This document shows, piece after piece, positions 34,307 to 45,424 of a stretch of 64,000 bases of DNA. The notes below the pieces were generated by a model. That model saw only the letters and a list, made by a program, of their open reading frames with translations, did no database searches and was not told the origin of the DNA. Both the position numbers and the translations under genes were made by a program. Source of the stretch: Rapana venosa (Eukaryota; Mollusca; Gastropoda; Neogastropoda; Muricidae); the NCBI GenBank assembly GCA_028751875.1, contig CM054155.1, positions 2,180,781 to 2,244,780 on the forward strand. The letters are read 5' to 3'. Numbering within the stretch: position 1 is the first letter of the stretch; each line of letters begins with the position of its first letter.

Positions 34307-36223
34307 TCAATTCAGATTTATTGTCATACATTTATTAAGCAGCAGAATTGAGGTTGGAATAAAACTATTTTTAAATCGCAGGGTTCTAGACTTGGGTACT
34401 CTGTAGCGCTTTTGAGAAGGCAGGAGTTCAAAATATTTTGCAAGCACATGTGTGTCATCACTCACAATCTGTCTCGCTCTGCCTCTCACACAGCATTCAT
34501 ACAAGTCATTCAGTTTCATTTGCTCACAGCCCACAATTTTGCCACATCTGGTTACAATTTTGTTTACTATGTTTTTGTTTTTAACAGTCAGGCCCCCATA
34601 CCAACAAACTAAGGAAAATGAAAGGACAGACTCAATAAAGCATCGGTAGACATTTTGTAAAACTTTTACATTCACTTTAAGACTCCGGAGCTTTGAAGGA
34701 AAAAGATGCGTGAGTGGCATTTTCTATTTACAAGATCTGTATTAGCATTAAAGTTTAGTTTATCATCAATAATAGTACCTAGATATTTGTATTGGTGTAT
34801 ACGCTCTACCTTTACACCATCAATGTAAAGGTTTGGTATGGGCTGGGGGTCCCTGTGAAAATCAATTAACATTTCCTTAGTCTTTTTAACATTAAGGTCA
34901 AGACAGTTCTGTTTGCAACAGGAGGAGAACTCCTCAACTTGTTTAAAATACATGACATGGGAATTAGACAGATCTTCCAGAGCAGAGTCATCAGAATATT
35001 TGATTAACGGTATAAGATCAGAGCCAGTGCAGTCATTTGTGTAAAGGGTGAAAAGGATGGGGGACAGAATAGTGCCTTGGGGAGAACCAGTGGAAGTTGA
35101 TCTTTGAGTGGATATGGCTTTTTGAAATCGAACAAACTGTGTCCAGTGTATCAAAAAGCTCATTATCCAGAGAATTAACGGAGGACAGACATTTATTGAG
35201 AGCAGTTTGAGAGCTGATAGATGGGGCTGGATGGTATTAAAGGCAGAAGAGAAGTCAATGAAAAGTATACGAACAAAGGAGTCGGGTTTTTCTAGGTGGG
35301 AATAAACATTATGCAGCAAGGTAATTGTAGCATCATTTGTGCTTCTGTTGGCTTTGTATGCAAACTGAAGAGGATCTAGATATGAAGAAGTAGAGAAAAG
35401 AAGCCGTTTGAGAACGATTCGTTCAAAACATTTCATTACTATTGGAGTGAGAGCTACTGGTCTATAGTTATTTAAAGATTTGGGGTGATTATTTTTTGGA
35501 ACAGGACAAATTATTGATTTTTTTCCAGAAACTTGGAACATGGCATGCTTTCAAAGACAGAGAAAACAAATCACTAAAAACATGACACAGCTGCTCTGCA
35601 CAAGATTTTAAAAGCCGACCACAAATACCATCCACACCCACAGCCTTCCTCACATGCAATGCTTTAAATACTGATTTAACATCTGTAGCATGAACAGTAA
35701 AATCTTCATCATCTAAATCATTATCACAGACATTTTGTTGCAGGTTAGAAAGAACAGATTGAAGCTCGTGTTTGTGATCTTCACGCTCAAAGCAGCAATA
35801 GAAATCATTCAGTTCATCAGCAAAATCTTTTTGTTCCTCTAGTGGCATTGACTGTGTTGACATTTTTGAGTTTGCTTGCCCTGAAAGTATCTTTAAACCC
35901 TTCCACGCATTAGCCAAATGACCCCATTGAAATTGTTCTTCAACTTTCTCTTTATATGATCTTTTACACTCTCGAATTTCTTTTTGAAGTTTCATTTTAA
36001 TTGTTCTGCAGGCCATTCTATTGCCGCTCTGAAATGCTACTTTCCTTTTGTCTAGAGAGGATTTTAGTGTTTTTGTCACCCAAGGTTTATTCTTGGGAAA
36101 TATCTTTACAGTTTTTTGTGGAATAATAAGATTTTCACAAAAAGAAATATATGCATACACAACATCAGTCACTTCATCAACATTGTCACTCAAGTCAAGA
36201 AACACTCCAGTCAGTACACTCAA
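34307..36223 (-). pseudogene. reverse transcriptase of the Rex1-like LINE
   Basis: Three frames in order: 36223-35489 (linker, with ENLIIPQKTVKIFPKNKPW, and the start of RT), 35541-34672 (core), and 34720-34307 (C-terminus, VYRCFIESVLSFSLVCWYGG and LLPSQKRYRVPKSRTLR). The core has NNYRPVALTPIVMKCFER, LFIDFSSAFNTIQPH, TGSPQGTILSPILFTLYTND and IKYSDDSALEDL. The catalytic box is YSDD where YADD is commoner; the two aspartates remain. Frameshifts lie near 35530 and 34700. With so few breaks the insertion seems fairly recent. Confidence 0.85.
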
Positions 36224-36964
36224 AACAACCTTTTAACTCTTCCACACTCTCATGCGTCCACACTTTCACTTGTTTTTTCACAATAGGGTCAGTTTTTATT
36301 TTGGGTTTATATGCAGGTATGAGGAAAATTGTGTTGTGATCTGAGGTACCAAGAGGTGGTAAAGCAACAGACTTAGAAGCATGTAAAATGTTACCAAAAC
36401 ATTTGTCAAGAATTTTGTGTTGACGGGTAAAACAAGTCATATATTGCTTAAAAGAAGGAAGAGCATGTTTTAAATCACAGTGGTTAAAATCGCCAAGCAC
36501 AAAACAGGGCGAGTCAGGAGCATTCAATTGCAGTTCGTGTACTGTGTCAGAGATCTGGGAGGCGGCACGTGCAGCACAGGCAGAGGGAGGCACATAGCAC
36601 ACTGTCACAAACACTTGGCCAAACTCCCTTGGCAGATATTTAGGACGGAGGGACACTGACAACAATTCAACATCTGCAGTACACACTTGCTTTCTGACCT
36701 TGACATTCGCTCTTGCACACCAACTTTCATTCACGTACAGGCACACGCCACCACCTTGTTTTTTTCCGCTCTCATCTTTCTCTCTGTCCATTGATACGGC
36801 ACACCAAAACCATTCAAAGCCACACTCTCATCACTAATAAAATCACTAAACCAAGTTTCAGTAAAACAGTGTAAACATGAATTCTTATATTCAGATAAAA
36901 ACTGTATGTTTGCTTGAAGTTCATCGAAATTAAAATTGCGTCCATTGGGTCGAATTGATCGCAC
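36195..36964 (-). pseudogene. endonuclease domain of the Rex1-like LINE
   Basis: Two overlapping frames (36964-36731 and 36791-36195). The first has a CFTETWF block, typical of the start of APE-type endonucleases. The second has KQGGGVCLYVNESWC, ELLSVSLRP, the catalytic FVLGDFNHCDL and near its end PPLGTSDHNTIFLIP, the conserved SDH box. The key Asp, Asn and His residues are present. A frameshift near 36760 splits the domain and another near 36200 separates it from the reverse transcriptase. Confidence 0.85.
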
Positions 36965-37334
36965 ATTTGTAAAACAGTAGAGGGTAATGCAGGTTGAAAT
37001 TTGAACCGTCTCAAACGTCTTTTCACTCCTCTACAGCCTCTTTTTCGACGATGAGTGGGTTCCAGAGTTCTGGCATTCTTAAATTCACAGCGTAACTCAG
37101 GAGGAATGTCATATAAACAAGAATCAGAGCTAAAGGCAGATTTCATTTCTAAAAGTTTCTCTCTTGAATAAAATATATGTAGGGTGCCTGTATCTGTGTT
37201 AACATGGCTGTCGTTTTCGAAATCGAAGGCAGGTACACATAAAATATTCCACGCACTAATACACCACCACCACAATAAAAACAATTGGCACACATCCATC
37301 ACTGGTATAGCTGACACATGCAACACAATCACAG

Positions 37335-37860
37335 TCAAATTCATAGCAGTACAGTACAGTGCAAGACAATGCATTGCAGTACAGTACTAGACAATACAAT
37401 GCATTGCAGTTCAGTACTAAACAATTCATAGCAGTACAGTACAGTACTAAACAATACATAGCAGTACAGTACAGTACTAGTCAATACATAGCAGTACAGT
37501 ACAGTACTAAACAATACATAGGAGTACAGTACAGTACTAGACAATACATAGCAGTACAGTACTAGTCAATACATAGTACAGTACTAGACAATACATAGCA
37601 GTACAGTACTAGACAATACATAGCAGTACAGTACTAAACAATACATAGGAGTACAGTACAGTGCAAGACGATACATTGCCATACAGTACTAGACAATACA
37701 TAGCAGTACAGTACTAGACAATACATAGCAGTACAGTACAGTACTAAACAATACATAGCAGTACAGTACAGTGTAAGACAATACTAGCAGTACAGTATAG
37801 ACAATGCATTGCAGTAACAGTGTCTAGACAATACTATAGTGCAGTCAATACAATACATTG
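37335..37860 (+). repeat. SINE-tail-derived array, segment 3
   Basis: Same 25-bp type of unit as 33025-33850, resuming after the LINE; it decays after about 37780. Confidence 0.9.
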
Positions 37861-40154
37861 GCTAGAATTTGTCGTTTTGCCATGGAGGTGTTCAAATGAT
37901 AGTGGGCAGTTGCAGCGTACAGTATCTGGCAAATAGACGCTACCGTCGTGCAAATTAACATTACGATGTGGCGCAAGAAAATTTGTGCGTCCTAGCCAAC
38001 AATGCATTGCAGACATGGGTGTTTGGCACAAGCCATGGTGCAGGCATACGAGAAACAGTCTGTTGACAGCTCACTGTGCTGATGGAACTGGTTCAGTCAG
38101 GTGGGAATCCATCTCGACACTGGATCTGTCGCACTCGATGTGGCTGAAGAGACGTCAGAAAGTGATTATGCTGCCTGTTTGTGTCGGCAGCGCAAAAATC
38201 AATTTAGTGCACTGTTGCTCTAGCCTCAGCAAGTACAGAGCAGTTTGGTGACATTTTAGGCGGACCTAGGCCATGTTGGATGCAAAGACAAGAAGAGAAC
38301 AAGTCAATCCCAGCCAACACATACAGAACCATCCGCAGTCCGTCTTGATGACTGTCCGTCAAGGTAGAGAGTGGAACTACTCACATCCGATGACTGGGAA
38401 TCTGTGCGCCCTCCTACGAGGAAAAGAGACGTAGCAGAGCAGTAGGAAGCAGGAAAGCTGTCTTATCGCTGCATCGTTTGGGCGCAAACAGGAAAGAAAT
38501 CACATTGTTCAGTGGACACTGGGATCTCCATCTGTCTTCGTAGTCTGCAGCCAAGACAGCGTTCATGTGAGTGGTGTGTTTGTGGTTGGTGTTCCATCAC
38601 CTGAGACACAGATTGTCATCAAGTGTACTGTTATGGATGTTGGTGACGAAGTGAAGATGAACAGTCGGAAATCGAGACATCTACATGCGTATCAGCTGGG
38701 ATGTATGGATGTACAGGTTGTTGGTGATCAATTGTACTCGAGGCATTCGCAAAGGAAGTTCTGCCCGACAAGGAGGAGTGAGGAGGATAGTAGCCAAAGC
38801 TGTGGCCCCAACAGGGATGCAGAGCTAGTCATTCTGACTGTGCAGTTTGGGATGTCAACCAGGACAATGACACATTGCCACAAATTGGTGTTTTGTGTGC
38901 AGTAGTTGAAAAAAAGAAGGGAAAAATCCAGTGCAGCAAGTGAAGATTTTTAGCTTGCAAAAGCATCTGTATTCCATGTACAGAAAGGCAGGTGCCTTTT
39001 TTTTCCCCTCTGAGTTTGTACAGTTCAGTTTATTCTCTATGAAATCAGCAATATTCTTTCAAAGTGTAGTTATATTTTGGTATCAAGTGTCCAAAAAATC
39101 AAAGAAGATTTTTATTTTTAATGTTTTCTTTTGGGGATGTATTGAAATGCTATCAAAATGTCATTGGAGATTTTTATTGTGGAGGTGTTTCCAACGAGGG
39201 TTCTTTGTTGTCAGCGAAAGGTCAGGGTATCGACCACTTGAACAGAGGCAGCAGCAAGAAAATGTTTGTGCTTTTCTTTTCTTCTCTATCTGCATCACTC
39301 GTGTTTGAAGGGATCAGTTTGAGAACTTGGCTGATGCACTTTGAGGTAACGCGCTATACAAAACCGAAAACAATTAATTGTATGATTGTTATGAAAGAAC
39401 TTTCTTAAAACCATAATCAAATTATATATTAGATAATTATAATCTTTATGTTGTTTGTGTGTGTGTGATGCTTGGCCTTCCTACATGTTGTGTGTGTGTA
39501 TTCTTTAGGTTTAAGAAAGTACAAAAGTAATGATTCTGTTGGTGTATAGCAGTATTTAAATGGTTTGTTGAATTTAGAGTTTAAAGAAAATTGTGGATTG
39601 TTTTAGAAAACTTACAAGTTAACATTTGGGCATTATTTTCATTGACATAAAAAAAGAATGAGTCAAGTTATTTTATGATAGAAACAGGTATTTTCCAATT
39701 TGTTGTAGTGAAAACAAGAATGATTAAGATTTTGGGCTAGTAAATTGTGTCACCTTCCATCAGAAAAAATATTTGACCTGAAAAGTTGCATGCTATTTTG
39801 CATGCATTACATGAAACAAAGGATCTTTATTCTGTCTTGGCTAAACTGCATCAAAAGCAGTCTAACTGAAACTGGATTTGATCTGTGTTTGGGTTAAGTA
39901 CAAACTTTTTCAGACAAAAATTTCTATGTCAAAACATGTCAAGCATGCAATTTCAAATAAATAGTCCAAATCTGGTATGTTCTTGAAGAAGTTTAAATTT
40001 TATGAAAATCTTTTTTTATAGTAAACTTCAAACTACATTGGGTGAAGTAAAACTTACATAGCGACCTTCCAGGTAATAAATTATGTTTTGTCACTTCTTT
40101 AGTTTTAGATGCAAGTCACAACTTCCATTGAAACTTTGGTAGATCTAACAATAT
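37861..40154. other. no recognised gene; unique-looking DNA
   Basis: Moderate-GC sequence at 37.9-38.9 kb and AT-rich sequence after it. ORFs up to 125 codons (for example 38931-39308) show no family motif. Part of 37.9-38.9 kb could be exonic or an old element: its composition differs from the AT-rich flank, but I see no splice-site and frame combination that supports an exon. Confidence 0.4.
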
Positions 40155-40545
40155 CTGAAGATGGTGGTGTCGGTGGTTAGAGGTACGCTGTCTAGAAACA
40201 AAAATTCTGGGTCGAAGTGTGCGTGTTTGAATCCCTTTGGACCAAAATTTTTCCCATCCATTAGACCATGAGTGGTGGTCTGGGTGTATCTTTTGGATGA
40301 GATATAAACCGAGGTCCGTGTGTAACAGAATATTTAGCGCACGTAAAAGAACCACGGCAACAGAGATTTCCTGCAATATCTGTAGAAAAAAGCCCCTCTG
40401 ACAGGGGAAATCAAATACAGTTGGGGACAGGAAGAAAAGGGAAAAAAAAAGGTGGTGTCTGCTCTTGTGCATTGCGCACTACTGGAAGAGCAGACCGAAT
40501 TTCATGCAGAGAAATCTGCCGTGACATAAAATTATAATAATAAAT
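40155..40545 (+). mobile_element. SINE family B copy, near full length
   Basis: Begins with 'ggtggtgtcggtggttagag' (A-box region) and 'gtgtttgaatccct' (B box, about 40227-40240), then 'cccatccattagaccatg', 'gtggtggtctgggtg', 'ataaaccgaggtcc', 'cacgtaaaagaaccacggca', and the 3' block 'cagagaaatctgccgtgaca' followed by 'taaaattataataataa'. Best reference copy in the window for this family. Confidence 0.8.
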
Positions 40546-41773
40546 GGAATGTCCAAATTGAAGATCTTGAATCATTTTGTTTAAAAAGAAAGTAACTTCA
40601 GACAAGGTCAGTTTCAACTTTTGTGATTTTGTTTAAAGGGAGGGCGTGTGTTATAATGGCGGAATTATCAGACTTGGAAAGGATTTTGAAATAATTGGTG
40701 TTCTTTCAATTTACCTATCATGATTTTGGGTTTTTAAATGATTGTTGAACGTTAAATTTCAGTGGGTTGATACTTGTTACATGTTACTTTTTGTTCATTG
40801 CCAAAGGTGTCCCAGGTAAATTTCTTGATTCCTCGTGTTCTGTGTGGTATGGGTGTGCATGCGTTTATCATGCACAGTGCATTATATCTGTCTTGTACCT
40901 TTTGAGAAACCTTTGAATCATTATAACTGTCTTGTACCTTTTGAGAAACCTTTGAATCCTCATTGTCTGAAGTTCAGTCTCTGATAAATTTAAAAGAAAT
41001 ACATGTCAGTGTATGATATACATTGCTCAGATGGCTGTGTAAGAGGAATTTGCTTTTTAGGGAAAGAAAAGGGGTGGTGGGCTGAAGGAAGCAGGAAAAA
41101 ATTCACAGGAAGGGAGAGATACTCAGCAGTTCTCATCATTCTGGCTGCAACTTTCTGAGTTGTGGTGGATTATTTCCTTGCTTGCTTTTTTTTTTGTGGT
41201 GGGGGGGGGGGAGGGGGTTGTGATTGGTTGGTTGTTTCTGAATCTTGACAATGGTCTGCCACATCTGTCAAGAAGGGCAACAATTCTGAGATTGTATTCC
41301 TTGTCTTCATGTACTTGTCACTGAAAGGACTGCTGTGAGTGCATAACAGTGTTATCAGTATGTAATGTAGGTAAACATGTATACATTATCATTGTTGTTT
41401 TAACCTGTGCAATTGGTCGACACCTGCAATGAAAGAAATGGAAGTAGAAGGCTGTGCACTTCATATGTTATAATCAAGAATAAATAGCCAGGTTGTGGCT
41501 GTGTTAGGCTCAGGTACTGGCTACAGTACAGTAAAGGGAGAGCCTTGCTCTCTGAAGACAGAGGCGTGTTCTCTGAATGTAGCTTAGAATGGGAGAAAAT
41601 CATTTTTAAAAGTGATCATTTCTAGTGTAGTGTGGCATTGTAGTTTGTTAGATGTGTTGTCATAGCATTCCTATGAACAGATGTTTTCCCCAGCTAATAG
41701 TTTTATGGCACTATGTTTGATGCTTATCATCAGTTTGGTTTTTTCCTCCTCATGTTTCTAGTCTTAGTTTTTG

Positions 41774-41804
<31 letters not shown>

Positions 41805-43862
41805 CCAAACTTACGGGAATCTAGGTCCCATTTTTCCCCCTTTAGAATGAACATCAGCGCTTTTTTGATGTACAAAGGGAAGGGAAAAACGCGAACCATG
41901 TAAAGAGAAGAAAGACACAGTCTCAACAAGATATTTGGAAAGGAGGTAGGTCTTCTTGGTCAGTCCTGTTGGTCTGTGATGACGTTAGTCAGTGGACACA
42001 TGGACGGATGTGCCCAAGTCTGTCCCAGAGTGAAGGCAGGGACTGTGTTTTGTGGCCTCCAGGCAAGTCTGTTCAGGACAAGAAGACACTCCCAGGGTAG
42101 GTTGCTGGACCGGCCCATCATTCAGCCCTTGAAAGGAAGTTATGGCGCCCTTTGTGAGGAAGAAAATGTGAGTGTCACATTGTGCTGTGCTGTGCTGTGC
42201 TGTGCTGACTCTGTGCCAAAATACTCCCCGGATAACCAGATTATGCAGAGCTTTGAAGTGAAGATCTCTGTGTTGTAATGTATCCTCGACTCTGCAATGG
42301 TCGGCCACTATAAGATAGAACTTTCTGAATCATTTTTGACATTGTGTATTATCATTGCCACTGTTATGCATTTTGTTTTGTATGAGTTGTTATAATTATT
42401 TTTGTCATTGTTGTTACATCACAGTCCCTGCAGTATGTGACAACAGCACTATATATTCCACAGCACCACCCCATGTTGAGTTTTTGTGTGTTTTGTTTGT
42501 AAATCATGCAGTATGTTACATTTCTATGAAGAAAGCAATGTGATGTCAAATGCTACAAAATAGTTGGCGTGTGCAATGCATTTCACATTACTCAAAACAG
42601 ATTATTTGGAGAGAAAAGCCAGATTTTATTAATGCCAGTTGAAGTGATGGGCAAGAACAAACCGAAGTGGCTGGGTACATCTGTATGTACGTGTGCTTTT
42701 TTGTCAGATGGGATTTTGTCACAGGCAGGAGGAAAACTCCTGTGGCTTATTTGCGGAGTTGCTTTGCCAAAATAGATAAATAAATGAATAAATAGATAAG
42801 TACAAGTAAATCCTGTACAATGCAGGAGAGGATTTTTTATCTGTGGGAAATTCTGTGATAGAAATGTCCTCTTTTCTCCCTCTATTTCTTTCTAACATCT
42901 GCCACCCCCAAAACAAGAACAAACAAACAAAACCCTCCAAAAACCCCTTTCCTTCCTTGCTTATTGTCTATGGACTGTGTATAGATGTTTGTTGTCAAGA
43001 AGCGCTGCACAGAGGTCTAAGAAGTGGGTGAATGGACATTGACTGTGCATCATCATGTTTTGGCCAGGCCCTTGGGGTGTTTGAAATGTCATGGGTTTTA
43101 GATGTGGGGCCAGAAGTGTGTCCTTTCCCACTGTGGCCCTTGGTTACGGCCTCTGCCTCTGCTGTTTATAAACCTGTGTTGTGGGAGTCATTAGAAAGAG
43201 AAGATTGGAGGAACAAGTGAGCAAGACAACAAGGACAACTAACCACTGTTGTTTTTTCTAGCCAACTGGCGTCATGTTAGGTGTGCCATGTCCTTTCCCT
43301 GACAATAGTTTTTTTTCTGAAAAAAAATCAACAGCCTGAGTTTTGGGAACTTTTTTTTCCTTACAAAGTGAGAACAAAACAGAAATGTTAACAGATAAAA
43401 GAATGACTTTTGGACCCTTGTAAACTTTTTTCACTTTGTGATATTTGTGTATACATGTATGCATCTATAGATGAAACGTATTGTAGCAGACATGGTGTGT
43501 GCGTGTGTGTGTGTGTGTCTTCCATTTTACGTCTGTTCACTTAAAGTGATATTAGACGAGTGTGTGTGTGTGTGTGTGTGAGTGAGTGATATACTTTATT
43601 ATTAGCATGCACCCAGAATTATCTAGTGTTTTTTGAGATTAGTTATTTTTGTCAATCATCATGTCTTAAATCATAATTTTTTAGATGACTTATTTTTGCC
43701 AGTTGTCCTGTCTTAAGGTCGTTTTGGGCTGTGTTGTTTTGTGAATGAGTAACAGAACGGTGAATGTGGAAACCGTTGTTGTTGTTGTTCTTAAGTGTAG
43801 TGTGAAAGCAAGTGGAGCACACAATCAAAGACACACCCTGAGGAGCTAGGCCGTCACTGAAT
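40546..43862. other. no recognised gene; AT-rich with microsatellites
   Basis: Contains a duplicated 35-bp block at about 40887-40957 ('ctgtcttgtaccttttgaga' twice), a G run at 41201-41212, (CA)n at 41777-41805, five or so TGTGC units at 42181-42207, and TG runs at about 43498-43518 and 43559-43580. A 100-codon plus-strand ORF at 41976-42278 has no recognisable motif. Could be the long intron of the LRR gene. Confidence 0.45.
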
Positions 43863-43864
43863 TT

Positions 43865-44490
43865 GTCTGTTTGTAACATTCAGTCATTTTTGTCTGTTTG
43901 TAACATTCAGTCATTTTTGTCTGTTTGTAACATTCAGTCATTTTTGTCTGTTTGTAGCATTCAGTCATTTTTGTCTGTTTGTAACATTCAGTCATTTTTG
44001 TCTGTAACATTCAGACATTTTTGTCTGTTTGTAACATTCAGTCATTTTTGTCTGTTTGTAGCATTCAGTCATTTTTGTCTGTAACATTCATTCATTTTTG
44101 TCTGTTTGTAACATTCAGTCATTTTTGTCTGTTTGTAACATTCAGTCATTTTTGTCTGTTTGTAACATTCAGTCATTTTTGTCTGTTTGTAACATTCAGT
44201 CATTTTTGGTGGTTTGTAACATTCAGTCATTTTTGTCGGTTTGTAACATTATATTCATTTTTTGTCTGTAACATTTACATTCATTTTTGTCTGTTTGTAA
44301 CATTCATTCATTTTTGTCTGTTTGTAGCATTCATTCATTTTTGTCTGTAACATTCACATTCACTTTTGTCTGTTTGTAACATTCATTAATTTTTGTCTGT
44401 TTGTAGCATTCAGTCATTTTGTCTATTTGTAACATTCATTAATTTTTGTCTGTTTGTAACATTCAGTCATTTTGTCTGTTTCAGTGTTTG
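43865..44490 (+). repeat. 27-bp minisatellite
   Basis: About 23 units with core 'gtctgtttgtaacattcagt' plus 'cattttt'. Variants have 'tagcattcag', 'cattcattcattt' or lack the 'ttgtctg' half. Because 27 is a multiple of three, two plus-strand frames stay open (FLSVCNIQS and FCLFVTFSH repeated), but there is no sign of real translation. Confidence 0.95.
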
Positions 44491-44715
44491 TAACCTTCAC
44501 ATTCATTTTCATGTTGATTGTATTCATTTTGGGTGAAAATGGCAAATTTGATGCAGAATCAATGTTCTTAATATTTTTATTTAAAACTCTAAACAGATCT
44601 GAACATGTTTTGCCAAAATGTAACAACTTTGCCATAAACTTAACCAATTTTTTGTTGATCTCAGAACAAATACTTAAAACAGTTGTGAATAAAATAGCCT
44701 GTGGAGGAAGGTGGT

Positions 44716-44720
<5 letters not shown>

Positions 44721-44787
<67 letters not shown>
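44721..44787. repeat. (TA)33 microsatellite
   Basis: Pure AT dinucleotides. Confidence 0.95.
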
Positions 44788-44792
<5 letters not shown>

Positions 44793-45079
44793 TGCAATCT
44801 AAATAAACAGATAATCAGAAAGATTGGAGACTACCTAAACTGATGCATTCACTTTGCAGTATTGCTCACAGTTCTATGAACACCAGTGTCTTCTTATCAT
44901 TACAGAAAACAGGGTCCAGATCAGTAAATTGAAAAGAAAACGCAATCAAATCAAACAAAACAAAACAAAACAAACAAAACCCCTCAATCAAATCTAACAA
45001 CACCAAAAAAAAGCCCCTATATAAATCCGCTTGAATGTCTGTATTGTTCATGTGTGTGTGCACATGTCTGTTATTTTTA

Positions 45080-45424
45080 TTGTTATTTATTCTTTTATAT
45101 CAAGCATAATGGAATAAGCATTTATATGCTTTTTTACATCAAGTCCCCGTGTGTATGCGGATATGTGAATTCTGTCATCTGTTCCCACCAGCACACAATG
45201 GCCTACTCTTATGAAAAGCAGAACAGGATTTAACGTGTGCGCAAGATGTTCTGCGTGCATTCGCACACGGGGCCTCGGTTTAGAGTCTCATCCAAAGGAC
45301 TTTTGGGGAGAGTGGAGTCTGCACTAACGTTAACTCCAGAGGAAAATATCCCCTTGAACGGGAATCGAACCTTGGTCGTCAGATTGCGAGCGCAATGTTC
45401 TGACCACTAGGCTATCCCATCTGT
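45080..45424 (-). mobile_element. SINE family A, full-length reference copy
   Basis: The minus strand starts with a tRNA-like head: A box 'TAGCCTAGTGGTC' (45402-45414) and B box 'GGTTCGATTCC' (45361-45371). The body follows ('TCCCCAAAAGTCCTTTGGAT', 'GCAGAACATCTTGCGCACAC', 'GAATTCACATATCC'), then the tail 'CGGGGACTTGATGTAAAA' with the hairpin 'AAGCATATAAATGCTT' and 'GATATAAAAGAATAAATA'. The tail matches the LINE tail at 26535-26655. Confidence 0.9.

Larger units (their letters stand above)
34303..37330 (-). mobile_element. nearly complete Rex1-like LINE
   Basis: Minus-strand element of about 3 kb carrying an apurinic endonuclease and a reverse transcriptase, broken only by a handful of frameshifts. 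Its start near 37200-37000 has a basic RRKRGCRGVKRRLRRFKF stretch. Its 3' end reads 'TATGACAATAAATCTGAATT' near 34330-34305. By memory the protein order and wording fit the Rex1/Babar branch of CR1-like LINEs. Both flanks are the 25-bp array (33025-33850, 37335-37860), so it landed in that array, with a second fragment (33845-34300) on its 3' side. Confidence 0.85.

Noticed and set aside
43863..44350. ORFs of repeated FLSVCNIQS / FCLFVTFSH
   Set aside because: 27-bp minisatellite artefact with two frames open at once.
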